From: Carboxylicivirga marina
GTDB taxonomy: Bacteria > Bacteroidota > Bacteroidia > Bacteroidales > Marinilabiliaceae
DNA length: 64,000 nucleotides
NCBI RefSeq assembly: GCF_016612505.1
Contig: NZ_JAENRR010000027.1
Span: 1 to 64,000 of the forward strand
Direction: 5' to 3'
The notes beneath the pieces are model-generated. The model searched no databases, was not told the origin of the DNA, and saw only the letters and a list, made by a program, of their open reading frames with translations. Position numbers and translations under genes: made by a program. Shown here one piece after another: positions 1-8,279 of the stretch (its first letter is position 1; each line of letters opens with the position of its first letter).

Positions 1-110
1 TGATTTCTAATCGAAAATCAGTAAAGTTATTCTGACTTCCTGCGTCTTAAATATACAGAATAACAATGAGTTATCATTGCTATTTGTTAGTAAATAATCA
101 TTATTCTTAA

Positions 111-773
111 CTAAACGACATTGGGTGTCAATTCCTTTTCTTCACCATCAATGCTTGCTTTTACCCGTGGCATTTCGGCATTGCTAAAAACGCTGAATGT
201 TGAGTTAGCTGTTCCTGTAATCATACCGGTTTTAGCCATTACTGCTTCTTCAAGTTCCGATAAAGTATGCATCTTCATTCGATATACATCCATTAAACCC
301 ATCTTATATATCTCTAGTTTAGGTTCTTCAGCGATAAATTGTTTCATGGTGGTTTCTGGGATGGCTGCCAATTCGGGCGTAACAAATGATGCTTTTTGGC
401 CATACTCGATAAATACCTGACGGATTTCTTTCACACGAGCCATGTTTTCGGCATCACGTAAGTCAACATCTGATTTCAACGAGGCATAAATATAAAGCTG
501 ATAAACTTTTTTCATAAGCTCATCAGAGAATTGCATATAATTCAATAAGTTGGTAGCCGACTCACCAAGCTGACCTTTAAAATCAGTCACTTTATTCATA
601 TCGGCAGCTAATTTATCTTTGGCAGATGACCAGGCAGCATCACTTTCATACAAGTCAGTGAAATTCCATTTGTATTTATCATCAATATCGGCACGATCTT
701 TTTGTCCTAAAACATTCATTGCCGACACCAACAGAAGGCTTAGTGTCAACAGAGTTAATGATATTTTATTCAT
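111..773 (-). pseudogene. Oligoendopeptidase F-like (M3) fragment, N-terminal part only
   Basis: The 220 residues start with a signal peptide (Met1 to about Gly23) and then match the helical N-terminal part of M3B oligoendopeptidase F proteins (KYKWNFTDLYESDAAW, then the YQLYIYASLKSDVD region). Family members run to about 600-700 residues and carry a zinc HEXXH motif. This frame ends at ELTPNVV and a TAG, well before that domain. Family proteins normally continue past the ELT position into the next helix, so the break lies near base 128. Bases 1-110 are AT-rich, have no continuing frame, and I see no HEXXH coding. It is probably a disrupted gene, perhaps cut by an element further left. A natural short N-domain protein is less likely. 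Confidence 0.7.
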
Positions 774-926
774 GGTTTAATTGTATTGTGTTTAAAAATT
801 TCGACGGCCAATTTAAAAAATAAAACGTATCAATTCGAAAAAAAAATGAAATTTCGATAGGGGAAAACAAATGTTGCGTTGTCCTTATGATGACAAGCGA
901 TTAACAAACAGTTAAACCTAAATATC

Positions 927-2234
927 ATGAAAGCAACAAAACAAACTTTCGTACAAAATGCTCGCTACTTTATGATTCTCTTTGTGGGTATTCTTTTATC
1001 AAGCTCAATAATGGCAAATGGAAACGCCAGAAAGAAAAAGTTGGTACTTCAAGAAGGTACATACAAAGAAGTGAAAGGTAAGGTAGTGGATGCAAGCAAT
1101 GGTGACGATTTGGTATTTGCCAATGTAGCCGTTGAAGGAACCAACATTGCCACGGTAACTAACTCTGAGGGTAGTTTTATTCTTAAGGTGCCCAATGATT
1201 TATTGGCCAAAAACCTGATTGTTTCTTACATAGGTTACGAACAAAAGGCATTACCAGTGGCCTCTTTAAAAAGCGATAAGAACAAGATTAAGTTATCGGT
1301 ACTTACAGTGTCATTAGATGCGATTACTGTGTTTCCCAAGGATCCTGATTTGCTCATTGAGGCGGTTTTAAATCATCGCAAAGACAATTATTCACAGGAT
1401 GAAAATATGATGACGGCTTTCTATCGCGAAACTATTCGTAAGCGTCGAGCTTATGCCTCATTATCAGAAGCTGTTGTCGAGGTGTACAAACAAGGTTATA
1501 CCAATCATAAAAATGATGCCGTAAAACTATTAAAAGGACGCAAAAGCGTTGATTATAGTAAGCTTGATACATTGGTGTTTAAATTGCAGGGAGGCCCGTA
1601 TTCAACACTGATGCTTGATATTATGAAGAGTCCGTATATGATTCTTAAATACGATGTACTTAAGGAATACGACTTTACAATAGGTAATATTACGCGCCAG
1701 GATGACCGTATACTTTATGTATTAAACTTTAAACAAAAAGACTGGATAGAAGAACCATTATTCTATGGTAGTTTATACATCGACTCTGAAACTATGGCCA
1801 TTGTAAGTGCTTCGTACAGTATCAATACCGAAGATAAAAAAGCGGTTGGCGAAATGTTTATTAAACGCAAGCCGCCAGGGGCTGAAGTATATCCGACCAA
1901 AGCTTCATATTTGGTAACTTATCGTGAACAAAATGGAAAATGGATTTATGGTTATTCGAGAGGCGAAATTACCTTTAAAGTAAATTGGAAGAAGCGATTC
2001 TTTAATACGTATTACCACACTGGTATTGAAATGGCGGTTACCGATTGGGAAAAAACAGACTCAAAGACATTTAGAGGTGTTGAACGCATGAAATCTAATA
2101 TCGTGATGAGTGATACGGAGATGGGGTTTGCCGATGCTGATTTCTGGGGGGCTTACAATGTTATTGAGCCTGAAAAGTCAATTGAATCAGCCATTAAAAA
2201 GATTCAAAAGAACATTGAAAAACTGAATAACTAG
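927..2234 (+). CDS. Carboxypeptidase-regulatory-like domain surface protein
   Basis: 435 residues. After an N-terminal export segment (hydrophobic from about residue 14 to 30) comes a CarboxypepD_reg-like beta-sandwich at about residues 48-130. It is recognised by the pattern KGKVVDASNGDDLVFANV, then TVTNSEGSFILKVP and a YIGYE strand. The remaining ~300 residues are beta-rich and resemble the conserved C-terminal part of Bacteroidota proteins that carry this domain without a TonB barrel. Probably periplasmic or attached to the outer membrane; the exact role is unknown. It stands alone, starts at ATG 153 bp from the divergent peptidase fragment, and ends in TAG shortly before a bidirectional terminator shared with the MATE gene. 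Confidence 0.75.
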   Translation: MKATKQTFVQNARYFMILFVGILLSSSIMANGNARKKKLVLQEGTYKEVKGKVVDASNGDDLVFANVAVEGTNIATVTNSEGSFILKVPNDLLAKNLIVSYIGYEQKALPVASLKSDKNKIKLSVLTVSLDAITVFPKDPDLLIEAVLNHRKDNYSQDENMMTAFYRETIRKRRAYASLSEAVVEVYKQGYTNHKNDAVKLLKGRKSVDYSKLDTLVFKLQGGPYSTLMLDIMKSPYMILKYDVLKEYDFTIGNITRQDDRILYVLNFKQKDWIEEPLFYGSLYIDSETMAIVSASYSINTEDKKAVGEMFIKRKPPGAEVYPTKASYLVTYREQNGKWIYGYSRGEITFKVNWKKRFFNTYYHTGIEMAVTDWEKTDSKTFRGVERMKSNIVMSDTEMGFADADFWGAYNVIEPEKSIESAIKKIQKNIEKLNN

Positions 2235-2265
2235 TTACACTTCTAAACCAAAACAATTATATATC

Positions 2266-2299
2266 AAAAGCTGGCTGCCTAATGGTGGTCAGCTTTTTT
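2266..2299. terminator. Bidirectional intrinsic terminator
   Basis: The arms AAAAGCTG (2266-2273) and CAGCTTTT (2290-2297) pair, and a T run follows on the plus strand. It lies between convergent genes, and the right arm overlaps the last codons of the MATE gene. Confidence 0.75.
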
Positions 2300-3668
2300 G
2301 TTGTTGATAGTCAATAGCTCTGTTTAAACGCTTTAACTCTCTTACTAAGAAAAATGAAGTGATAACAGCTGAAACGGTATCAGCAATTGGTCCGGCCAGC
2401 CAAACACCATCAAGGCCTAACTGCTTTGGTAAAATAATTAAAACCGGCATCAACACAATAACTTGCCGCAATAATGACAGAAGAGCTGATAAACCTGCTT
2501 TTCCTGTTGATTGAAAATAGTTACCTGTAATAATTTGAAAGCCAACCAATGGAAGAGCCAGAAGGAATAATCGCAATCCTCTGGTTCCAATATCCAGTAA
2601 TTCTTTACTGTCGTTATTAAAAGCCTTTACTATCGTTCGAGGGAATAGTTCGCTTAAACCAAAACCAATAAAGGATACAATTGTCGCAAATATCAGGCTT
2701 ATAACTAAAGTTTGCTTGACACGTTTATAATCTTTGGCACCATAATTAAAACCGATAATTGGCTGTGCCGCCATATTGATGGCAATAATTGTCATGACCA
2801 ACAGCATGGCTACACTCATGATAACCCCCATGGCACCTACCGCCAAATCGCCTCCATATTTGACCAATTGAAGGTTAAACGTACCAAAAACCAGGCTGGA
2901 GGCCAACTGCATTGAGAATGGTGCAAAACCAATGGAAAGGATGTACCAGACAATGTCTTTTTTGAGCTTAAAATTATTCATGCGTAATCTGATGACCGAA
3001 CGCTTACTTCTGAAGTGAATTATCACCCATATCATCAGAACAAATTGCGATATAACAGTAGCATAAGCGGCACCTGCAACGCCCATATCCAGGGTGAAAA
3101 TAAAGATAGGATCCAGAATAAGGTTTAAACCAGCACTAATGACCATCGATATCATGGCCACCTTGGCACTGCCTTCCGAACGTATCAGGTTGTTTAATGA
3201 ATAGCCGACAATATTAAATACAGAACCGAATAGTATGATGTTCAGGTATTCGTTGGCATAATCAAATGTTTGATTGTTAACTCCAAAGAAATGCAACAAC
3301 GGATCTTTGATTGCAAACCCCAATGCCATTATAAATAAAGCGACGACTACCATTAAAAGAAAAGCATTGCCCAGTACCTTTTCAGCCCTTTTGAAATCTT
3401 TTTTTCCCAAATTAAGCGATACCCTTACACCTGCACCCATGCCAATGAGCATGCCAAAGGCCATCATAATGATCATTATGGGAAAAACAGCACTTAAACC
3501 AGATAGAGCTGCAGCACCTACGCCATGGCCAATAAAAATGCGATCAACAATATTGTATAATGAATTGATTATGACACCTGCAAATGCTGGCAGAAAGTAT
3601 TTCCAAAGTAATTTAGGTATTCCTTCGAATTCCAGCTCTTTTACATTTTGTGCCTGTTTTGACATCAT
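2289..3668 (-). CDS. MATE family efflux transporter
   Basis: About 460 residues from the chosen start, the usual MATE length, with about twelve hydrophobic segments in two similar halves. Typical signatures are FAGVIINSLYNIVDRIFIGHGVG near the N-terminus, MAFGMLIGMGAGVRVSLNLGKKD in helices 2-3, and the second-half AAQPIIGFNYGAKDYKRVKQ. MATE proteins export cationic drugs or metabolites through the inner membrane by Na+ or H+ antiport; the substrate here cannot be told. A longer frame reaches 3716, but its extra 16 residues are not MATE-like. The ATG pair at 3668/3665 fits the family start MSKQAQNVKELEFEGIPKLL. The gene is divergent from the porin gene and ends in the shared terminator. Confidence 0.92.
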   Translation of the reverse strand: MMSKQAQNVKELEFEGIPKLLWKYFLPAFAGVIINSLYNIVDRIFIGHGVGAAALSGLSAVFPIMIIMMAFGMLIGMGAGVRVSLNLGKKDFKRAEKVLGNAFLLMVVVALFIMALGFAIKDPLLHFFGVNNQTFDYANEYLNIILFGSVFNIVGYSLNNLIRSEGSAKVAMISMVISAGLNLILDPIFIFTLDMGVAGAAYATVISQFVLMIWVIIHFRSKRSVIRLRMNNFKLKKDIVWYILSIGFAPFSMQLASSLVFGTFNLQLVKYGGDLAVGAMGVIMSVAMLLVMTIIAINMAAQPIIGFNYGAKDYKRVKQTLVISLIFATIVSFIGFGLSELFPRTIVKAFNNDSKELLDIGTRGLRLFLLALPLVGFQIITGNYFQSTGKAGLSALLSLLRQVIVLMPVLIILPKQLGLDGVWLAGPIADTVSAVITSFFLVRELKRLNRAIDYQQQKS

Positions 3669-3774
3669 CTGATTTCTAATTAGAATGCAAAAGTAAGAAA
3701 AGGCGATGATTCGCAAGTTTATTTCCGATGTATTGTATGTGCCCTGTCTTTTGTCGAATTAATTGCATAATTTG

Positions 3775-5244
3775 ATGTTATTATCTTTAAAACACATTAT
3801 GCGAGTTGGATTTTTAGTGATTACAGTGTTAGTTGCCGTGGTGGCTAAATCGCAAGATGCACATTACTGGACTGAACAATACGGCACAAGTTCAATGTTG
3901 TTGAGTAATTCAGTGTTTGGAAGTGTAGAGGATTTAGGTGCTGTTTATTACAATCCGGCGCGCTTAAGCTTCATTGAGGATAATGCGTTTTTAATAAGCG
4001 GTAAGGTTTATCAGTATAGCTCATATAAGTTTGAAACCACCACCGATACCGAACGAACATCGCCGCAAAAACAATCCGCTTTTGGGGGAGCACCTAGCTT
4101 GCTGGCCGGTACCTACCGCATAAAAGGATTAGATAAGCAATCATTTGCTTATTCTTTTCTCGGGCGTCGTCGAATGGATATTAATATCATCGAAAGCAAT
4201 AGTGCTTATGGGAATGTTTTGCCATCTATACCCGGTGAGGAGCACTTTAGTGGGGATGTTATTTTACAGAAAAAATTTAATGAAGAGTGGCTTGGTTTGA
4301 GCTGGGCATACGGTCCGAATGATAGATTTAGTATAGGAGTTACCAACTTTTTAACCATTAGAAAGCAGCAAGCAGCTGATGAAATGCAGATAAAAGTGTA
4401 TACCGAATCTGAGGATGTTGAAACATTCAGTAATCATAACAGTTATCAGTTTTCGCATATGGGTTTACTATGGAAAATTGGTTTGGCCTGGCATCTAAAT
4501 CCTGTGTCATGGGGAGTGACTATTACAACACCAACAGTTTCCTTATCGGGTGATGGTGCATTTCTTTACGAGAGAGTGTATACTGGGATTTACGATTCCA
4601 ATCCGGTTTATGAATTAAATGGTCAGCGAAAGCTCGAAACGACCTATAAAACACCATTTTCTATAGCCGGAGGATTGGGTATTAAATTAAAAAGGGGGTC
4701 ATTACATGCCAGTGCAGAATATTTTGGACCTGTTAAAGAGTATACATTAATGAGTGGTGTTCCTTTTGAAGGACAAAGTACCGGTGAAGTTTATCAGGCT
4801 TATTTGATTGATGAATTAAATCCGGTGTTAAACTTTGGAATCGGTTATAACTTTGTTTTAAGTGATGAAATTGTCGGGTACCTCAGTTACTCTACCGATT
4901 TTTCAGCGGCTGTGGCAGGATTAAATGATGATTCAGGTTTTCGGGCGGTTTCATATTCTTCAACCTTCAATTCGGATATCAATCATTTTGGTGGAGGAGT
5001 GGAGTTACACCTAAAACGTGTGGATATTACTTTTGGTGCAACTTATTCAACAACAAAATATACATTAGAACGCCCTATTAGCTTTCCTCCAAGTGGTGGG
5101 AATGGCTTGTTAGAAACGGGAGCTCAAACAGATATTCGTTGGAACAGGTGGAGATTTATTATTGGTATTTCCATCCCGTTCTTAACTGATTTTGCTAAGA
5201 AATGGGAGGAGAAGCTTTTTAACAAGGAAGAAACATCGAATTAA
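3775..5244 (+). CDS. FadL/OmpP1-like outer-membrane beta-barrel protein
   Basis: About 489 residues. The signal peptide ends near VAKSQ, then DLGAVYYNPARLSF matches the NPA-type N-terminal hatch motif of FadL/OmpP1/TodX transporters. The rest is alternating beta-strand sequence with Tyr/Trp girdles (LGLSWAYGPNDRFSIGVTNF, GGVELHLKRVDITFGATYS) and ends in a short basic/acidic tail rather than a terminal aromatic. Such porins take hydrophobic substrates across the outer membrane; the substrate is unknown. A TTG upstream (3763) and an internal ATG (3799) are alternative starts. 3775 is the first ATG and leaves a good basic n-region. Monocistronic; convergent with the next gene. Confidence 0.78.
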   Translation: MLLSLKHIMRVGFLVITVLVAVVAKSQDAHYWTEQYGTSSMLLSNSVFGSVEDLGAVYYNPARLSFIEDNAFLISGKVYQYSSYKFETTTDTERTSPQKQSAFGGAPSLLAGTYRIKGLDKQSFAYSFLGRRRMDINIIESNSAYGNVLPSIPGEEHFSGDVILQKKFNEEWLGLSWAYGPNDRFSIGVTNFLTIRKQQAADEMQIKVYTESEDVETFSNHNSYQFSHMGLLWKIGLAWHLNPVSWGVTITTPTVSLSGDGAFLYERVYTGIYDSNPVYELNGQRKLETTYKTPFSIAGGLGIKLKRGSLHASAEYFGPVKEYTLMSGVPFEGQSTGEVYQAYLIDELNPVLNFGIGYNFVLSDEIVGYLSYSTDFSAAVAGLNDDSGFRAVSYSSTFNSDINHFGGGVELHLKRVDITFGATYSTTKYTLERPISFPPSGGNGLLETGAQTDIRWNRWRFIIGISIPFLTDFAKKWEEKLFNKEETSN

Positions 5245-5276
5245 TTGGCGCACAAGTTATCACATGTGTCTTCTGA

Positions 5277-5801
5277 TTATTTTATTTTCGACAGTATTTT
5301 TCTTGCTCTATTAATTTCACCTTTGCTGCCGTAGGGTAAGAGGTTTTCAAGCACTGCTTTTAATTCTGGGATTAGTTCCGGATAGGGTTTTGTTAAATCA
5401 TATATGATTTGCATGCAGTGCGCTTTTACGGCAATTGGTGTTTCCTCTGTTTGCAATGACTCAAAACAGCAATCAAGAAAATTTCCATCCGCCATTTCAC
5501 TTAAGTCGTGCTGCGAAAGGATGCGCATATAATGCCGTTTAATACTTTGATTGGTAAGTTTGGGTGTTCGTTGCATAATTAACTCAAGGTGTTCATCTAA
5601 AACGTTTTGATTTAAATCATGTGATAAATCCAATAGGTAGGCAGTTCGCCAGGCAATTTTGTTTTTAGGGTGTTCATTCAATTCTAACAGAAGCTTAATT
5701 TTCTCAGACGATTGATAAAACTCTTTTGCCAGTTCTTTGAATGTTTCGCCAGCCCATTGGCTATCAATTAGAGCGATGATTTGGTCTTTTGTACTACTCA
5801 T
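5277..5801 (-). CDS. HEAT-like helical-repeat protein, Bacteroidota-specific
   Basis: 174 residues with no signal peptide or membrane segment, almost entirely amphipathic helix. Phrases such as HPKNKIAWRTAYLLDLSHD, NQSIKRHYMRILS and TPIAVKAHCMQIIYDL recur at about 35-40 residue spacing, as in HEAT/ARM repeats. Similar short cytosolic proteins are common in Bacteroidota, and some databases mislabel them as adenylosuccinate lyase because they lie near that gene. No enzymatic motif is visible, so a binding or scaffold role is the most that can be inferred. It starts at ATG 5801, with a divergent regulatory region shared with the Lnb-like gene. Confidence 0.65.
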   Translation of the reverse strand: MSSTKDQIIALIDSQWAGETFKELAKEFYQSSEKIKLLLELNEHPKNKIAWRTAYLLDLSHDLNQNVLDEHLELIMQRTPKLTNQSIKRHYMRILSQHDLSEMADGNFLDCCFESLQTEETPIAVKAHCMQIIYDLTKPYPELIPELKAVLENLLPYGSKGEINRARKILSKIK

Positions 5802-5830
5802 AAAAGCATGTTTACAACAAAGATAATGGT

Positions 5831-5888
5831 GAAAGCTAATATTTGATATTTACACATCAATATTGAAAGCTAATATTTTCTATCTTCG
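5831..5888. promoter_or_regulatory. Divergent control region with direct repeats and -7 box
   Basis: GAAAGCTAATATTT occurs twice (5831-5844 and 5865-5878), 34 bp apart, with the inverted pair TTGAT/ATCAA between them. TATCTTCG (5881-5888), one base off the TAnnTTTG -7 consensus, follows 16 bp before the ATG at 5904. Confidence 0.4.
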
Positions 5889-5903
5889 AAAAAAAAATCA
5901 ATC

Positions 5904-7064
5904 ATGCGCTACTATATAGCTGTTTTATTATTTGCCATTGTTCCTTTCGTGATGAACGGGCAAACTAAATTATCAGAAGAAGCAGAAATTTCATTGTTAA
6001 CATGTGAAGCAGGTGATGAGCTTTATTCCTTGTTTGGGCATAGTGCCATTAGAGTTAACGATCCTATTAGTGGTTTTGATTGGGTATTTAATTACGGCAC
6101 ATTTGATTTTGATACACCTAATTTCTATCTCAAGTTTGCCAATGGTAACCTTAATTACATGTTAAGTATGGGGCATTACCGCACATTTATAAGAAATTAT
6201 CATTACGAGAAGAGGGGTGTGTGGGAACAGAAAATCAACTTGACACCACTGCAAAAACAGAAACTGTACAGTGCTTTATTAACAAACTTGCAGCCTGAAA
6301 ATCGCCTTTATCGATACGATTTTTTATTTGATAACTGTGCTACTCGCATACGTGATATTTTTGAAGACAGCATTGATGATGAATTAGTTTATGATACAAA
6401 ATCTGTTGATACATACACATATCGTGAGATGCTTCATATTTATGACGAAGATAAACCTTGGATTGCCGATGGTTTAGATCTTATTTTGGGTATGAAAACT
6501 GATTACGATGCCAATCAACACAATCAAATGTTTTTGCCCGATTACTTGATGAAGCATTTAAGTGGGGCAACCAAGAGCAGTAATTCAGAAGCCTTATTGG
6601 GCGACGTTAAAACGGTTTTATCATTTGATAAACCAGCAGACGACAACAGTATTACACCATCACAATTTTTTTGGTTACTTTTTGTCTTATCGGCATTAGT
6701 GGCGTATGTAGAAATTAAAAGAAAACGACCACTGCTTATTTTGAATCGATTATTCTTTTTGCTTACAGGAGTAGTTGGGTGCTTAATATTTTTCTTGTGG
6801 TTCTTATCGCGTCATAGTGTTACGGGTGAGAATTTTAACATGTTGTGGGCCATTCCATTTAATGTTTTTGTGGCCTTTTTTGCGTCGTGGTTTTATCGTT
6901 CTAAACCTTTTCAGTATTATCTATTGTTCCTAATTATTGGTGCAACCATTCCACTTTTATTTTTTTGGCTTATCCCGCAATATCTGCCTGCTATGGTATA
7001 TCCTTTGTGTTTGCTGTTAATCAGTCGATATGCCACTTGGTACTACCTCTTAACAAGACGTTAA
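5904..7064 (+). CDS. DUF4105 / Lnb N-terminal periplasmic domain membrane protein
   Basis: 386 residues. A signal peptide (1-20) precedes a DUF4105 (PF13387) domain at about 25-200, with the characteristic FGHSAIRV (His46) and FDNCATRIRD (Cys145) motifs. These residues are the likely catalytic pair. The C-terminal third (about 250-386) holds four or five membrane helices. The family is named after Lnb, a Bacteroides lipoprotein N-acyltransferase that adds the third acyl chain to lipoproteins. Whether this paralogue does the same is inferred from the domain only. It is followed at 45 bp by two thioredoxin-fold genes, so an envelope-maturation cluster is plausible. The ATG start is set by the signal peptide. 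Confidence 0.8.
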   Translation: MRYYIAVLLFAIVPFVMNGQTKLSEEAEISLLTCEAGDELYSLFGHSAIRVNDPISGFDWVFNYGTFDFDTPNFYLKFANGNLNYMLSMGHYRTFIRNYHYEKRGVWEQKINLTPLQKQKLYSALLTNLQPENRLYRYDFLFDNCATRIRDIFEDSIDDELVYDTKSVDTYTYREMLHIYDEDKPWIADGLDLILGMKTDYDANQHNQMFLPDYLMKHLSGATKSSNSEALLGDVKTVLSFDKPADDNSITPSQFFWLLFVLSALVAYVEIKRKRPLLILNRLFFLLTGVVGCLIFFLWFLSRHSVTGENFNMLWAIPFNVFVAFFASWFYRSKPFQYYLLFLIIGATIPLLFFWLIPQYLPAMVYPLCLLLISRYATWYYLLTRR

Positions 7065-7109
7065 CAAAAAGTAAAAGAACCATTTTCATTTCATCCTGTT
7101 TCAATAATT

Positions 7110-7592
7110 ATGAAACGGATATGTACCCTATTGCTGATAGTTGGATTATGTGCATTTAATAGTTTAAAGGCACAAAATGTTGAAGAGATTACCATTAAGC
7201 AACTATTAAGTCGAGTTAATGAGAATACAGATACATTATATGTTGTTAATTTTTGGGCAACCTGGTGTCCACCATGTGTTGAAGAATTACCAATTTTTGC
7301 GGCTCCTGAATTAAACGATTCAGATAGGAATGTTAAAGTTCTTTTAGTTAGCCTTGATTTTAAATCGCAAAAGGAAAAGCAGCTCCTTCCGTTTTTAGAG
7401 AAAAAGAAAATTCAGCAAGAAGTCATTCTTTTAGATGAGCGCAACCCAAATGATTGGATTGAACAGATTGAAGAGAGTTGGTCTGGCGCTATACCTGCTA
7501 CTGTTGTGTATCATCAAAACAAAAAGGTGTTTCACGAAGGTGAAATGACCTTGCCACAATTACACGAATTAATAAGAAGTATAAATCAATAA
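7110..7592 (+). CDS. TlpA-like periplasmic thiol-disulfide oxidoreductase
   Basis: 160 residues. A signal peptide (MKRICTLLLIVGLCAFNSLKAQ) is followed by a compact thioredoxin fold. The active site is FWATWCPPCVEELP with Cys53 and Cys56, the WCPPC form typical of TlpA/ResA reductases of the envelope. The cis-proline segment is seen as SGAIPATVVYHQNKK. It probably reduces disulfides of exported or cytochrome-like proteins; the partner is unknown. It is second in a run with the Lnb-like gene, and only 10 bp separate it from the next thioredoxin-like gene, so the two are surely co-transcribed. Confidence 0.87.
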   Translation: MKRICTLLLIVGLCAFNSLKAQNVEEITIKQLLSRVNENTDTLYVVNFWATWCPPCVEELPIFAAPELNDSDRNVKVLLVSLDFKSQKEKQLLPFLEKKKIQQEVILLDERNPNDWIEQIEESWSGAIPATVVYHQNKKVFHEGEMTLPQLHELIRSINQ

Positions 7593-7602
7593 AAACACAA
7601 TC

Positions 7603-8184
7603 ATGCAAAAAGTATTCCTATTTGCCGTTTTATTTATTGGGGTAAACATTATTCAGGCACAGTTAAAGGTGGGCGATATTGCACCTGATTTTAAATTGAC
7701 AAATACCGATTATCAAAAAGTAGCTTTATCTGATTACAATGATCAGGAAGGTGTAATTGTTGTTTTCACTTGTAATCATTGCCCTTATGCTAAGTTCTAT
7801 GAAGAGCGAATTAACCTCCTTCATAAAACATATGCACCACAGAAATTTCCTGTTGTAGCCATTAATCCTAATGATTCGGTTAAGTATGCTACTGATGGTT
7901 TTTCGCACATGGTGAAAAAAGGCTATAAATTCCCATATTTACTCGATAATGAAGGCGTTTACAAGGCTTACGGTGCAACTAAAACCCCTCATGTATTTCT
8001 ATTAAATAATACTGGAAAAGGTTTTGAAATTGCTTATATAGGTGCAATTGACGATAGTCCGCAAGAGGCTTCGCAGGTGCAGGTAAAGTATTTAGAAGAT
8101 GCGATTTCGTCAGTAAAGGCTGGCAAGGCAGCACAGCCGGCCATAACAAAAGCGATCGGTTGCAGCATTAAACCATTTCAATAA
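7603..8184 (+). CDS. Exported redoxin-domain protein (AhpC/TSA-like, CxxC)
   Basis: 193 residues with an export signal (1-19, ending IIQAQ). A peroxiredoxin-type fold follows: VGDIAPDFKLTNTDYQKVALSDY, then VVFTCNHCPYAKFYEERI with Cys57 and Cys60, and the cis-Pro segment GATKTPHVFLLNN. The CNHCPY site is typical of a Bacteroidota thioredoxin family often placed beside TlpA-like genes. It probably acts as a periplasmic thiol reductase or peroxidase; which of the two cannot be settled. Translation starts at ATG 10 bp after the preceding stop, and the operon ends in the hairpin at 8224. Confidence 0.85.
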   Translation: MQKVFLFAVLFIGVNIIQAQLKVGDIAPDFKLTNTDYQKVALSDYNDQEGVIVVFTCNHCPYAKFYEERINLLHKTYAPQKFPVVAINPNDSVKYATDGFSHMVKKGYKFPYLLDNEGVYKAYGATKTPHVFLLNNTGKGFEIAYIGAIDDSPQEASQVQVKYLEDAISSVKAGKAAQPAITKAIGCSIKPFQ

Positions 8185-8223
8185 ATAAGGGGATAAGGAA
8201 AAGAACAAAAGAATTTATTATTC

Positions 8224-8259
8224 AATGGTTTCATTGCTAAGATGAAACCATTACTTTTG
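8224..8259 (+). terminator. Intrinsic terminator whose tail is a -7 promoter box
   Basis: An 11-bp perfect stem (AATGGTTTCAT 8224-8234, ATGAAACCATT 8242-8252, 7-nt loop) ends the redoxin operon. The base pair at its foot runs straight into TACTTTTG (8252-8259), a consensus -7 box 20 bp upstream of the serine hydrolase ATG. Confidence 0.7.
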
Positions 8260-8279
8260 TATCGACTTAGATTATTTAA

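Noticed and set aside
3669-3716. Longer N-terminus of the MATE protein
   Set aside because: The extra 16 residues are not MATE-like; the ATG pair at 3668/3665 fits the family.
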